A DNA stretch of 64,000 nucleotides from Capniomyces stellatus (Eukaryota; Kickxellomycota; Harpellomycetes; Harpellales; Legeriomycetaceae), in NCBI GenBank assembly GCA_001661515.1, contig LUVW01000011.1, positions 182,833 to 246,832 of the forward strand, read 5' to 3'. The translations under genes and the position numbers were made by a program. Under the pieces are notes generated by a model, which worked only from the letters and a program-made list of their open reading frames with translations, searched no databases and had not been told where the DNA came from. Shown here one piece after another: positions 1 to 12,999 of this stretch (position 1 is the first letter of the stretch; each line of letters starts with the position of its first letter).

Positions 1-1115
1 CTTGATCCCTATTGTTTTCCTTTTCCGTTGATTTATTATAGCTACTTGCATCGTTGAGCTCTTGTTTTCTATTTTACTTCTTTTGGTTTCATTCCTTAAT
101 TTGATTAACTCGCTATGAATATGTTTGTTGAGTTTTTATAAATGCAAATACAATTTGGGCACCGATTTGGCCAACCAGATATTAGCATATATTTTTACAA
201 TTTAAACTGTGGTTCAGGCTTGTACCAATTCAAAAGACATAATAGCCTATTCGTCAGTATGTTTCGTTTTGTTCTATAGAGGACTCTTTTACTGATCAAG
301 CAAATAGGTTAAACTTGGCGTGTGGATATAAGAATACTTTGGCAGCAAAGATGCTATGGCAGTACTCCCACTTTATCATAACAATGATGCATGGAGTTTG
401 CCAGTAATAATGGGCGATTGTATTTCGCTTTACCACTTTATGCCAACAATTTCTGTTTACAAATTTGACGTAACTTTGCAGCTGGCTGAACTGTCGTCAT
501 GGCAAGGGGGGGGTGATTCTGGAGCAATTTTGGACCAAACCAGGCTTGATTATCGTGGGGAGGTTTTCTAGAAAGCTAAAACAGTCAACTCTGCAATAAT
601 AAAAAAGGTACTGGAGTTGGGCATTCAAAACACCTCCGTGCATCTTTGGTTTAACGTTTTACCAAGAATTTAGCTAATTTTTCGAGTATGGATTGTTCTA
701 GTCCAATTATACTGTAGTATAATTACAAACAATAACAGGAGTGAGAATAAAATCAAGCTAATGATATACAAAGCAAAAAGAAAAAAACAGCCTATAGTAG
801 CTAAAACAAAGTCCAACATTGTTTGGCAAAAATAGCAAACTTTAACGTTTAAATATTAAAAGAGCCAGATTAAATTAATATAGAAAGTTCATTCATTAAT
901 TAAAATCCAATTATCAACGTTTTAGGAAAAAGTTTTAAAGAGACTGCCTTATTTTACAAGCTCGGTAGAGAATCTTATACTCAAATCACCTTTAGCTGCG
1001 TTTTGAATTAGAAATTAGACGCTTTGTTTAAAACAAAACTTTTACAAAAGTCTTCAACACAAAGAATAACTTTTAACATAAAATTCGAATCAAAGCTACG
1101 GCTGGATCAGAGACA
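1..1115. other. Intergenic, no gene recognised
   Basis: AT-rich sequence upstream of the J-protein gene. The longest open frame (71 codons from 356) has no recognisable motif and no neighbouring splice-compatible exon. The last 250 bases, rich in A/T runs, presumably hold the promoter and leader of the gene that starts at 1116. Nothing else could be supported. Confidence 0.5.
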
Positions 1116-2478
1116 ATGACAGAAGTTGATAGCAAGGCTGGGAGTTCCACGCCAGCTCAAGAAAGCAGGCCTGCCACTGAAGAGGCGAAAAAAAACACTG
1201 AAAAGCCAAAGGATGGAAGAACAAGAGGGACAGGTAAAGAAGAAAAAAGCAAAAAAAAACAGACTTTTGGACTGAACGTTTGAAATTAAACTTTACAGAG
1301 ATTAAAGGTGAAGATATGAAAATGGGCTAAAATTTTAACGTTGAACGATAGATGAGAATCCGCTTGAGATTGAGTATTACGAATGGCTAAATGTTTCGTC
1401 CACAGCAACGCCCTCGCAAATAAAGAAAAGCTACTATGTTTTGGCACTCAAGTACCATCCTGATAAGAATAAAGAGGAGGGAAGTGAGGAGAAGTTTCAA
1501 CAAATTTCGCAAGCATACCAGGTCTTGTCAGATGAAAAGCTACGAAAGGAATATAATCAATTTGGATCAAAGCGAGAACTATCAGACAGCCCAATTGATC
1601 CGTCCGCATTCTTTAACATGTTGTTTGGAGGAGGACAGTTTGTGGATTTGATTGGAGAGCTGAATATAATCAACAATTTGAATGAAGCTATGGAGGAAAG
1701 TGAAGTAGGCGAGGCAGCAGAGGTGCAAAACACGATTACGCAAGCACCACATACGGATCCTGTTGCACAAGCCATTTCGCTAAAGGAGGAAAAGGCGCGC
1801 AAAAAGCTGGAAAGGGCTAGAAAACGAGAGATTCAGAGAAAGAAGGATGAGGAGCATGCAAAAGAACACGAAAAGCGGGTTAATGATTTGACAAATAGGC
1901 TGGTTTCTAAACTGTCTATATATGCCGAAAACACTGGTGGAATTGATGATGTGTCGATTGAGGCATTCCGCAAGCAAGCCGAGCTTGATGCGGATAGACT
2001 GCGCACAGAATCTTTGGGTGTTGAGCTGCTGCATACAATTGGCCACATATATTACTTTAAAGCAAACCAGTACTTGGAAAAGCAAGAGTTCATGGGCTCG
2101 CTCCGTGGGGTTTACCACTCCTTCAAGGAAAAGGGTGAGATTATAGGAGGGACTTACACCATCATCAAAGCTGCAATTGATTTGCAACGTACCTTTGTCC
2201 AACTAAGCGAGGCCGATAAACACGGGCTTACTGATGTTCAGCGAGCCGCTTTGGAGGAAGAGGCCGTCAAAAAGGGACTGGAAGCAATGTGGAGAGGCGG
2301 AAAGCTAGAAATCGAGTCTGTGCTGCGTGATGTATGCGACAGAGTAACAAGTGACCCAAGTGTGTCTAAAGCCACTTGTAAAAGGCGAGCTGTAGCATTA
2401 AAGACCCTTGGAAAGGCTTACAAAGACGCCATTCCTGACCCTAACCAGGAACCAAATCCATTTATGCCTATGGCCTGA
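1116..2478 (+). CDS. J-domain co-chaperone of the Caj1/Djp1 (DnaJ + DNAJ-X) type
   Basis: Hsp40 co-chaperone expected to stimulate Hsp70 ATPase; yeast relatives Caj1 and Djp1 act in the cytosol and in peroxisomal or mitochondrial protein import. Two exons: 1116-1233 and 1352-2478, joined by a 118-nt GT-AG intron that interrupts a GAT codon, giving about 414 residues. The N-terminus is a 40-residue charged, Thr/Glu/Lys-rich leader. The J domain follows at about residues 48-112, with the HPD tripeptide at 75-77 inside YHPDKN. A basic coiled-coil stretch (about 165-205) precedes a DNAJ-X-like C-terminal domain containing [20 protein letters not shown]. There is no Gly/Phe-rich or zinc-finger region, so it is not an Ydj1-type protein. 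The start is the first ATG in frame with the domain. Family assignment is firm; the choice between Caj1 and Djp1 is not. Confidence 0.88.
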
Positions 2479-4261
2479 TCAGCTTCTCTGACTGATTGGT
2501 TGATCGGATGATTTGTTTATTTTATCACCTAATTTCTATACATTTAGCTAAATATATAGATGTCTGTTTACAAAGTTTTAATTCTTAACCACAATCCCCA
2601 ACTTATTTCTTAAAAACTATACCACATACACAAAACGCCCATATTTAGTAATCGGCCATTCAACCAAAAAGCAACCTAGCTTGTTTAATTCCTAAAATAT
2701 ATTGAGCTAATTGATCTAGAACCATCAAGCTTGTTGCATCTTCCACCAGCATATGGCCGGCCAACTCTAATATGAAGATTTAAAGCATTATACTCAAATA
2801 CTACCTGATAAATCCGACCAATTTCCATTTGTTTTTTAAATCGAAAAAAAAAAAGCTTGGTAAAATTTAATAATCCTCATTCCCTGAAATCTTGGCATAG
2901 CACCATCAAAATACCACTCTATCGCTGCCTAGAATCTTGTTCTAGATTTGCGCGCCTGTAGTAGCGAAAAATAGTCGTTTGTAGAATTAGAACTAAAACT
3001 TGGGGTTTTGGGTTTATAAATATAAAACTTCAATACAAAACTTCAATGCAAGCAAAAATAAAGCTATATTTACGTTTCAAGCTAGTTTATTTCTGGGAAC
3101 TCGTATGTCAAAATAAAAACAAGAGAAGAATTGTCAATTTCGGCTCTGGTACTATTGGAAATATTTTTTTGGATGCTTTTTTCCTATAATCTGTCTTTGG
3201 CTTGTTTTGGTATAGACCCTTTCGTTGATATAGATATTATAAACTACTGTATATACGATGCCATTCTGTTTTTTTAAAAATATATTTGTACATTCAATGT
3301 CTGGCTTAAATCAATCATCCAAGTACTAATAGCTGTATCATCGCAACACTCGTTTTATCATCTTTGTATTTCTACACTGAAAAGTAATTTGCATCCTTTT
3401 GGATTATGTATATACCTTTTTCTTCTACAAAAGGCACAGGGTTTTAAGGACTATGACTAATTGGAAATTCACACACATCACCCCACTCTCAGCGAAATTG
3501 ATCATAAATGTCCCTGATAATCATTCAAGTTGATGTTATGTTATATCCATGTACTTTTCAATCTACTCGTGCCAGTCAGCCAAATGACGAGGCCAAAATA
3601 CACTATTTGTGATTCAAACAGCCAACTAAGGCGGACTATAAAAGGATCCCAGTTCGCCTTTATTTTTAGCATCAGATATAAATATCACTTTGTCTAGATC
3701 ATTTTTAAAATAAATACGTTGCATTATTCTATAAAAGGGTTGAGTGGTGCTCAGATTAGGAATTGATGATATTTCGGTCCTGGTTTATCCAGGTAGTGTG
3801 TAATAAACAGGGGAGGTACACTGCGCCACTTCGACTTGATAAGGCTGTGGTGTATTTAAACGGGCGCAATTTGCCTCCTTGGCCAAAAATAAACCACATT
3901 ATTAAAAATAAGCATTGTAGTATGTCTGTAAATATGAATCAAGTGTATATACTGACTAAATAGTGAATTATTGTCAAAGTGAAGCATGTATTGTAGATGT
4001 TAGCTTTTATACTCTTGGTTAAACATTTTACAAAGCCAAAGCAGCATTTAATTTGATTGATTTTTTTTTGATTAAAAGAGAAAGAGTAGGCAATGTATCA
4101 GGGATAAAGCCAATTCAATTCCATACTCTAATATATTAGCTAGAGTAAAAGTATCTAGACAATACATCAAACGGAATAAAACTGATAAAGCTAAACGCGT
4201 ACATCCGTTTCAACATACCAGTGCGTTGAGAAATCAAACCCAGCTTAAAAGTATAGAAGCC
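2479..4261. other. Intergenic region between J-protein and Boi-like gene
   Basis: About 1.8 kb without a credible gene. Short open frames (for example 3763-3963) lack motifs. TATAAAAG-like elements occur near 3637 and 3730, but they lie 500-600 bases from the next start codon, so any promoter role is guesswork. The reading frame just upstream of 4262 stays open for roughly 100 bases, so a slightly longer first exon for the next gene cannot be excluded. Confidence 0.4.
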
Positions 4262-7200
4262 ATGTTTGGAAGGGACTTGTATATTGTCAAATTCCGGTAC
4301 TTGCCATTAAACAGAAGGGAGCTTGGTTTATCGCCAAAAGAGATAATATATGTCCTTGAATATGATAACGTCCGTAAAGATGGGTGGTGGAAGGTAGGTT
4401 TATAGAGTTCATGCATTTATATGCCACTCTTGAGTTTGTTGGCGACACCTGTAGAAGGTTGTATCCAAACACAGCCTAGTGCTATTGGGATATACTTAAA
4501 GAGCAACTGCTAGTATAGAGACAGATGCTCATATTCTCTAACTATTTTATTCAATCGCATAACAATATTTTGAGTATGCTTGGTATTAACTTGATGTGTA
4601 ATGCTATTGTTTTATTTTCTTTCTTTTTTTTTTTAGGGTCAGAATAGTCGAGGAGTGATTGGAATTTTCCCCAAAAGCTACGTCTCCCCACTTCCAATCA
4701 ACCATAATACAAAAGATTTGAACAAAAACAGCCCTGGTAGCTCCAATCATACAAAATTTGCAAACACCATTTCTCGAGTAAATGAAAAGGATTCAGTACA
4801 GAGACCCGAAGCTTTTGATAAACCCGGTATTAGGGGAGTCAGCCTGGCTACTCGGAAATTTAAACCAAAAGGCAAAAGTTTGAATAGTGATCCAGTCCAC
4901 AGCGGCTATCCAGCTTCTAGTGGCTCATTACAGGGACCAGCTAGATCTAGAAACGAGTTAGGCAAATCAATAGACATGTATGAGAGCAATAAATATAGTT
5001 CAGTTGGGACTAGGGAAGAAAAAACATATGAACCCGACCAAAGTGGTCTAAAAGCAAGTAACAGAAACTCGGTGTTTGTGCCGTCGAGTAAATATAATCT
5101 CAATGTGGCAAAGAGCAAAAATGACTTTCTGAAGGTTGAGGGTGATGCGATTTCTACAATAAAAATAAACAAAAGCAACGGAACAATTAAAAGCTGCAAA
5201 TCTCAGGATCTAAAAAAAGGCTTGGTCTTTGAGAAAAGGCCGTTTTTGAGACTTAAGAAAAGCATCACGGAGCCCGAAAAGACTCAAAACGCAGTAGAGA
5301 ACCAGACTAAAAGCAAGATATATGGCAGTCCAGACGTGGATGACGTGGATGAGAAGTTGAATAATAGTGTTGAAAGCAAGAATAAAGGAATAATGAACAG
5401 AATCAAGTCTTTAAAATTAAAAAGAAGCAACACCAGTATGGATAAACCAAACAAAACCGGCGTAAAAAGTATGGATAGCGCAAATGGCTTGAGTGGTATA
5501 GAAAATTCAAAAGCTGCTAACGAGCCTACAAAAGCGAGAACGCTTGACTTTAAGGCTCGTAATTCAAGGTCGCAAACCAATTTGAGCCTTTATGGGTTGG
5601 ACATGTCATCTTTTAACTATTCCAGCCACCATGGTCATCAAGACTTTGAGAATACAAATGGAGCAGGCAAAAGAAAAAGCACAATAAAACTAAAGTCAGT
5701 CAAGAAAATCTCAGCTTATCCAAATAGCAATTTTGAAATACACAGCAAAGGCAACTCTGCGGTGCCAGAGTATACGAGTTTAGACCAGAAAGGATCCAAT
5801 ACCAATCGTGGTAGTATAAATGCTAATATCGAAGGTTTGGAGACCAAATATAACAAAATCAACTCAAAAACATCTGCACTGAGCAGTATGGAAAACGAAC
5901 TTGGGTCTATGAAAGAATCAACATCCTCCTCAGATATAAACATTTTGGTTGAGAGCAGCGAGGAGTATAAAAGGATGCTGATTAAAGGTTTGAAAAAAAC
6001 AAAATCGTACGGGCTTCCAGATGCCAAACCACAAAGTGTGCAAAGAGCTGAAAGGCTAAACAGCAAAAGAAATGGAATGGACTTTAAAAACAGCGATTTA
6101 GAAAAATTTAACAAATATATGAACAATGTCAACATTAACAAGCCAGAAACACCAAATGACTCGATGCGGAATAATATAAACACAGATGTTGAAACACACA
6201 CAAATGCAGTATTAGCAAACAAGAGCAAAACAAAGAAAGGTAAGGCTGGTTTATTGTGCTCGTCTATCCAACTATGCGTTTGGTACCTGAAATTTAGCCA
6301 AATTATCACTGACAATTTATATATTTCACAAAATAGAAGAACTGGCCTATATAAACAGCCATGGTTCTAGTGCCACCTCAAGAGAATGTCGACTGGCTGA
6401 TGGCAACTTGGGCACCGGAAAGACAATAGAATGCGAGGAGGACATTAGCGAGTTTTTGGAAGATATATTTGTTGAGCATCACAGCGTTTCCACAAAGGTT
6501 TGACAGCACTTTATATATAAAAAATATAAAAAAAATGTAAAAAAAAAATCGATAAATGATTTCTTGACACTACGTATACATGGTAAAAATGTTGGTTTCG
6601 GCTGTGTCTATTTATACTAACATGCTGATGTAGTTTTGAGGGATGTTTAAAGTAACCCAAGATATAAATTCTTAAAATTTAGGACGATGGAGCAAAACCT
6701 CGCGCGTCAAGCTTTGGAGATATACTAAAGGGATATGGGTTTTCTTCTAGGATGAAGATGCTAAACAATATTCCGCAAGACGCAAAAAACTCAATAAAGC
6801 AGCTGAATACAATCCCTACAAAAATAAAGTCAACTTTAAAGAATATGATGCAAAGGAATAAATCCATCTCTATACACGATAGCTCAGTTCCATCTGCTAT
6901 TGAAGATTGTGCTGACAAACTGCATAATTTATCAATTGAATCGCCGAGGGAGCTCGGTAGACACAGCAGACAATATAGTTCTGCAGATTTGAATATAATA
7001 AACCCGAGGGACGATCAGACAAGCGTTGATGGAAATAAAAAAGGGCTTGAGGTGTATAATAATATACTATTGAGCCAGGGCTATGTACAAAGCAATGGCA
7101 GCGCTAAAAAACTCAGCACAGCAGACGGCAAGCTAGACAACACTGGTTGTGCGGATCAAAGCAGATACTCCTCCGATTCATTGATTGGGTTTCAGTATAA

Positions 7201-9070
7201 ACGTTCAATCAGAAATGACAGTGCGTTTGAGGATGTGGCAGAAAGAATGAGTGGTGGCGTGACACAACTAGTAAAAAACACGAGCAATGAAATCACTGAT
7301 GGCTTGGCAAATAAACAGGTGGTAATAGCAGAATCACAGGCAGTGACAGAGAGCAAAGAGTTGCTGAAACAGCAAAGCGGGGCAAGGTATGAGTATAAGA
7401 TAGAGTCTGATGTTATTGATCCGTCGTGTGAAATGCAGCACAGAACCACGCCCTCTTTGTCCAGTGAGATGGACGTTGTTGAGATGCAGGCGTTGGGCTA
7501 CGAGAGTTGTTTTAGCGAAGACGAGGTTGAAAACGCAAAAGACTTTCTGTGTATAGATAATGACAAGGGGTTTGGAGATCTAAACACGTTATTTGGTAAT
7601 GGAGAGTTTGTGGGCAAACCGCAGAATAATGAAATAGACAGCGGAATTATGGTTGCGAACCTGTGCAGCTCTCCGAACTCATATATCAATGAGATTAGAT
7701 ACCCGTTTGTACAAAGCATTGCTGACATAAGCTATCTAAACAGGTTTGCCAAAAACATTTCTGGGTCAGGTGAGGTGAAAAAGAAAGCAAAAATCAAGAA
7801 AAAACCGGCAAAGGGGAATAAAAGCGACAACTTTTTAAACCAGAGGTTAATAGAAAAGTACAAGAAGAAGATAAAAAAAAAGAGGGATGCTAACAAAAAG
7901 AAAATAAGACCCAAAATAACTACCGATCTGGAAATATCAAATTACTCGTTTTCGTCCAACTTACAACTAGCAACAGACTCAATTTTCAACACCAACTTTA
8001 TAAACAGGGAGTATGAGGAGCTGATGGAGCCGGACAAAACACAGGATATATTCAAAAGAAGTATAGACCTGCGTTTTAATTTTACTGATACCAGGCTTAT
8101 AAAGCTAGAAAGCAAAACAAAATCACCAAGTCCGGTGATCAGCACTGTACAGAGCAACACAATTGATGTCAGCGAGGACTACATAGACCAGTTTAAGTTT
8201 GACTCGGGAAGCAAAATGTTCAATTTATCTGAATCAAACATGCTAAGTCATTACAAAATAAACGTTGCTGAAAGCAAAGACATCACGGTTATCAAGGAGG
8301 GGTGGCTAGATAAAAAGTCCAGGCTGCCTTTGAGGCTATGGAAAACACGATTTTTTAAGCTGTGTAGCAACGGGGTGCTTTACTGCTTTAAAAAGGCTCT
8401 TGATCCAACACCCTTGTGCCAGCTGGTTCTGAGCGAGTATAAAGTGTCTATTATCGATCCTTCCAGGCTGGGAAGACCAGGGATCCTACTAAAGTGCAAA
8501 AAAAGGCAGCTGATCATTTCGCACGACTACAAGTCGATTGTGTACGAGTGGGTATCGCTGCTAACTAAGGCTACAATCAAGTATGGGTCAGTAAAACTCA
8601 AGTCCAACCACATCAAAACCATAAGCTTGACAGAGGCAGCCGAGCTAGTAAAGAAGGGGATTTATCTGAACAAAAGTGTAAAACTTGCCGATCGCTCGGC
8701 TAACGCCTTTAAACAGTCGCACCCAAGGCTGGAGCTGTTGTTTTTAAAAAACAGCAGCAACGGCATGATCAAAAAAATACACTCTAAGGACCCCTTGTCT
8801 AAAATAAACACACCAAACACCAAACCGCTTATAAATCACGGCATCCACGGGAGCTACGTGGTTGGCCTTGATAATAAGCGGTACCCATGTAGCTTTAAAG
8901 CGCACAGCATAGGCTGCTCCAGTTCTTTGCAGGTCCAGCCCAAAACCCCAACAAGCATTAGAGTTGCTGAAACTGCATCAAGCCTCACACTCCTTAGCTC
9001 CCATTCAATCCTAACCAACAGTATTTCTGGAAACAAGGGCCTGGCTAAGATCATGCTGAGAAGGTTTTAG
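4262..9070 (+). CDS. Boi1/Boi2-like SH3 and PH domain polarity scaffold
   Basis: Large scaffold, about 1427 residues, in four exons: 4262-4393, 4637-6239, 6337-6497 and 6683-9070. The SH3 domain (about residues 6-62) is split by the first intron. It carries an ALYDF-like start (YIVKFRYLP), the WW of DGWWKG and the terminal GIFPKSYV. A C-terminal PH domain (about 1168-1270) starts KEGWLDKKS and includes LWKTRFFKL. The order SH3 then PH is that of yeast Boi1/Boi2, which bind phosphoinositides, Cdc42 and Bem1 at sites of polarised growth and exocytosis. The intervening 1100 residues are Ser/Lys/Asn-rich and probably disordered, with a strongly basic Lys-rich block before the PH domain. The SAM domain found in Boi proteins was not recognised. 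Exon 2 reads in frame through intron 2 to 6370, so intron retention would give a PH-less protein. The ATG at 4262 is the best start, but not certain. Confidence 0.82.
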
Positions 9071-9724
9071 GCCATATTTTATCTGCTTTATTATTCTATA
9101 TAGTTTTTTGTTTGTTTGTATACCTTTAGTTTGTATATTTTTGATTAATATATTGTTTACGTGTATAGCATCCGTCTTGGTTTGATTTACAACATCCGAC
9201 TCTGTTATTTTCCAAAGTGGTGTACAAATCGCCCCAGAGTATAATATGTGTAAATATATGCTTATATAAGAACGGGCCTACAATGGTAGTATACAGCCCA
9301 GTGGCGCTTAATCAAATGCCGTTTCAACGTCCATCTCTGTATATATTTATGTGGCTCATCACAGCAATCTTGGCTTTGCATTGGTTCTCGATGAAAACGG
9401 ACTATTGAAAGCCACATCAACACATTTACTTTAACTAAACCCACGCCAGCAAGATATGGCTAATTAGTTTTTCTTTGGGCATAAAAATAAGAGTAAAAAC
9501 TCGATGATAAAAACTCAGCAATAACGAGTAATAGCTCGATGATAAAAACGCAAACAATAACAAGAGTAACAACTAGGAAACTACGATGGTTAAGACTGGT
9601 AAACATGACTTATTTTATTCTGTTGTACTGATTTTGAATTTAAATTTTAAAAGGAAAGGAAACGGAGGCGGGGGTAATAGGATTTTATGGTGTAAGAATG
9701 GCAAAATATGAAAGATAAAGCTGT
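9071..9724. other. Convergent 3' intergenic region
   Basis: Lies between the 3' ends of the Boi-like gene (+) and the UMP kinase gene (-). It contains a locally repetitive tract at about 9495-9590, with recurring variants of CGATGATAAAAAC, AATAACGAG and AACAATAACAAGAG. No open frame with a recognisable domain. Confidence 0.4.
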
Positions 9725-10786
9725 CTATAACGTCTTTTCAATGCATTTTTTGGTCTTGTTGTAAACACTATCGAGAGTTCCGTCGCAGCTTATGGTGCAC
9801 ACCTTACCCTTATCCATGTAATCAACAATCACGGGGAAGCTTTCGTTTTCAAAGACCTTGAATCTTTTCTTTAGCGAATCAACATTATCGTCGGCTCTGC
9901 CGCTGGTCTTTGAGCGTTTCAGGATTCTCTCGAGCAAGATTCTTTCAGGGCACTCAAAGTACAGAACCATTTTACAGGTTGTAACATTGCTTTCAAACGC
10001 TTCTTTCTGCTCCAATGATCGTGGAAACCCGTCAATCAAAAACTTGTCGCTATCCTTGTTATCCATCATGGCGTCACGCAGCAGGCCAATTGTCACCTCA
10101 TAGGGTACGATCAGTCCTTCCTTGATGTAGTAAGCAATTAGCTCACCCACTTTTGACCCTTTTCGATTTTGTTCAGCACGAAGCAAGTCCCCAGCTGAAA
10201 GATGCACAAACCCGTAATCCTCTACCAACGAAAGCGAGTTTGTCCCCTTTCCAGAGCCTGGCCCTCCAAGCACAAACACCACAGCCTTTTTCTCAAACGG
10301 AAAAGCCTTGATCTGCTCCTCGGAGTATCTGGCGGACTCTATCTTTCCTTTTTTGATTGACTCGGAGCTTGAATCTACCTGAGCTTCCTTGGATTTCTCC
10401 TGCTCTGCAAAAATATTCAGTAGCTCCTTTTTCTCCTCTTCAAGAACTTTAAGCTTGACTGCCTCCTTTTCAGCAAATTTGTTCGATTCAGACATTGTAA
10501 CGGCGCCTGCAACTATAATGGACAAAACTGCAAGCATTGCTGGAACTGTTGGACCTCTTCTTTTTTTGCTTTGATCTTGTGCAGCATCGTCTTTTGGCTC
10601 TCCCAAATTGTATTTAGATTTGACCTCGCCCTTTTTTTCAGAGTAGTTTACAGAATTGCTTTGGAAATTTCTGGCCATAGGACCTATTGCCCCAAAACTT
10701 GCTTGATTAATCATGCCATTCCTCAAACAGAACTGTGTTTTTTTTAACAAACTTGGTCTTGTGAATCTAAGTAACGCTGTGTTCAT
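9725..10786 (-). CDS. URA6: UMP/CMP kinase with N-terminal mitochondrial-type extension
   Basis: Phosphorylates UMP and CMP (and AMP weakly) with ATP in pyrimidine nucleotide synthesis. Single exon of 353 residues. The C-terminal about 190 residues are the kinase: P-loop GGPGSGKG at about 174-181, the NMP-binding signature SAGDLLRAEQ, IDGFPRS, and the LID-region SGRADDN. All are close to yeast Ura6, which is only about 204 residues long. The extra N-terminal about 160 residues start with a basic, hydroxylated presequence-like stretch, followed by a hydrophobic segment at about 80-97 and a charged coiled-coil linker rich in Glu/Lys. This predicts an inner-membrane-anchored mitochondrial form; that is inference. 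Convergent with the upstream Boi-like gene. An adenylate kinase is less likely because the NMP-binding region matches UMP kinases. Confidence 0.87.
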   Translation of the reverse strand: MNTALLRFTRPSLLKKTQFCLRNGMINQASFGAIGPMARNFQSNSVNYSEKKGEVKSKYNLGEPKDDAAQDQSKKRRGPTVPAMLAVLSIIVAGAVTMSESNKFAEKEAVKLKVLEEEKKELLNIFAEQEKSKEAQVDSSSESIKKGKIESARYSEEQIKAFPFEKKAVVFVLGGPGSGKGTNSLSLVEDYGFVHLSAGDLLRAEQNRKGSKVGELIAYYIKEGLIVPYEVTIGLLRDAMMDNKDSDKFLIDGFPRSLEQKEAFESNVTTCKMVLYFECPERILLERILKRSKTSGRADDNVDSLKKRFKVFENESFPVIVDYMDKGKVCTISCDGTLDSVYNKTKKCIEKTL

Positions 10787-11875
10787 TGTTGGTTTTCTTC
10801 CTTAGTATTGGTTAGCTATTGATATTTTTTTGGGTATATTTTCCGTTTTTCTTCTATTTTTGGTTTTGTCTCTCTCAATTCTCGTCCCTTGTTTCTAAAC
10901 CAAGCGACCTTGTTTAATCTAGTATTAGTTACAAGAGAATGAGTTATCCACCACCGATTATCAAACCCTTTATTTAAACTTTACAAACGCAAATAAAAAT
11001 TTCAGTGAAAAAAAAAAAATGTCAACGTCAAATGCAAGAAATATTTGAATTCACTGGTATCATTGCTCATTTTATACCAGGAAAAAAAAAAAAGAAAAAA
11101 AAACATTTGCGATAAAATACGAGTATTGGACCTTGAGTATTCAAACCTAAATGTTGATACTCAAAGTGCACGAATTAGATGGGAATTGTTATTTAAAATC
11201 CAAAGGTAACTCTGTCCAGCAGCCAGTAACATTCCACATCCATTGCTTTTTTTTCAATTTCTGTAAACAAAGCTTATAAATTTGTTTAGTAAGAATATAA
11301 GGTTATATTTAGACTTTGTCTGATTCTAGATAAGCGGCTTTAACTTTAGGCCATGTTAATTTTGAGGTTTAATTTTGAGGGGAAGGTTTCAGCCTTTAGA
11401 CTTGGTAAGTAAATCCAAGGCCACATACATATCATACTAGACGTCCCCAAAGCTACTTAATTAACCAAATGTAAATGATTGAACTTTAGTTTGAGTGACG
11501 ACTGCCGTTTTTCTTTTCAATAACAACCAAGTATGTTTGGTTATGTGCCACCCACGCACCAACTCGGGCATTTAAACAGGCAAGTAAAGATGCTGGTTCG
11601 GCCAAGTGTAGAAAGTGTGAAAAGAGGAGGCTGTATCATGTGAAAAAGATGTTGCTGAGAGAGTGAAGAATAGGCAAAACAATGTGTATACAACAAAGTA
11701 TGGAATTTAAAATGTATTTATTAATCAACGTTTGAAGGCTGTGTAAAAAAAAAAGAGTTAAAAGTAATGGATCCTGTTAAAAGGATTTTAAAAAAGAGTA
11801 GAATAAAAAACAAATTTTAAACTCGTAAACCAAAAAAAAGAATATTAGTCAAATAGTTTAAAGTCTAAAAAGAAA
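10787..11875. other. Intergenic, UMP kinase promoter and 14-3-3 3' flank
   Basis: About 1.1 kb of AT-rich sequence with several A runs (around 11008 and 11082). It holds the promoter of the UMP kinase gene on the minus strand and the 3' untranslated region of the 14-3-3 gene. No further gene or RNA was recognised. Confidence 0.45.
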
Positions 11876-12999
11876 TTATTCTTTAGAGATATCCTCCTCA
11901 TCGTTCTTTGAGCTATCGACGTTATCAGCGTTTTGTTCATCGGCCTTGGCAGAGTCAGTGGCGTCTTGCATATCAGTGGTCCAAAGAGTCAAATTGTCTC
12001 GGAGAAGCTGCATGATAAGGGTGGAGTCTTTGTATGACTCTTCGGATAGTGTGTCAAGCTCAGCAATGGCATCATCAAAGGCTTGTTTGGCGAGGTGGCA
12101 GGCACGATCTGGAGAGTTGAGGATCTCATAGTAGAATACAGAGAAGTTGAGGGCTAGACCTAAACGGATTGGGTGTGTTGGTGCAAGCTCGCTGTTGGCA
12201 ATGTCTGAAGCGCTTTTGTAGGCTTCAAGAGAGTTATCTGAAGAAGTCTTGCGGTCCTCACTTGATTCGAATTCAGCGAGATAACGGTAGTAATCTCCCT
12301 TCATCTTGAGGTAGAATACCTTGGACTCGCCTGCTGTTGCCTTTGGAACAAGATGTTCATCCAAAACACTGAGAATATCCAAGCAGATCTTCTTGAGCTC
12401 TTGCTCAACTCGCTTGCGGTATTCTGAAACAAGGGCGACATGCTTATCGTTGCCTTTGGATTCCTCCTTTTGCTCGATTGACGAAACAATGCGCCATGAA
12501 GCACGACGAGCTCCAATAACGTTCTTGTAGGCTACGGAAAGAAGATTGCGCTCCTCAACGCTGAGTTCCTGGTCTTGCGAGGCAACGTTCTTCATGCTCT
12601 CAACCATCTCTACAAGTCACATCATTTATTCGGTCGTACAAAAAATTAGATTGTTGTAGATGTAACTTTGTTGTCTTTTTTTAAACATAGTATATTATAA
12701 TATAGCACAAATACAGTATATAACACAGCTAAATCTATCTAGTAAAGATGTGTCTATATTTATTGTCATCTCTTTACTCGAGTTTTCAAACTCCCAAGTT
12801 AACAGGCATAATAATATAAAAGAGTCAACCTTTCAAACCAAAGTGGTGGCAGGTTTTTTTTTTTTTACTTGGTAGACCCAATATTGGTCAATACATGTCA
12901 CTGTCAAGATGAACAAATATATCATAAATATAACATACCATCATAACGCTCAGCTTGTTCGGCGAGTTTGGCCTTGTATACGTGATCAGCGCGCTCCAT
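11876..12999 (-). CDS. 14-3-3 phosphoserine/phosphothreonine-binding protein
   Basis: Dimeric adaptor that binds phosphorylated partners and regulates their localisation and activity (yeast Bmh1/Bmh2, fission yeast Rad24/Rad25). Two exons: 12939-12999 encodes the first 20 residues plus one base, and 11876-12609 the rest, giving 264 residues. The 329-nt intron splits the Glu codon of YDEMVESMK, a common place in 14-3-3 N-terminal helices. Seen in order: [19 protein letters not shown], the YYRYLAEF block, [14 protein letters not shown] and LRDNLTLWT, all hallmarks of the family that line the amphipathic groove. The last about 25 residues are acidic (Asp/Glu/Asn-rich), as is usual. Start chosen at the first ATG of the small exon, matching [15 protein letters not shown]. 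Very secure. Confidence 0.96.

Noticed and set aside
356..571. 71-codon frame near the window start
   Set aside because: No motif, no splice partner; could be chance in AT-rich DNA.
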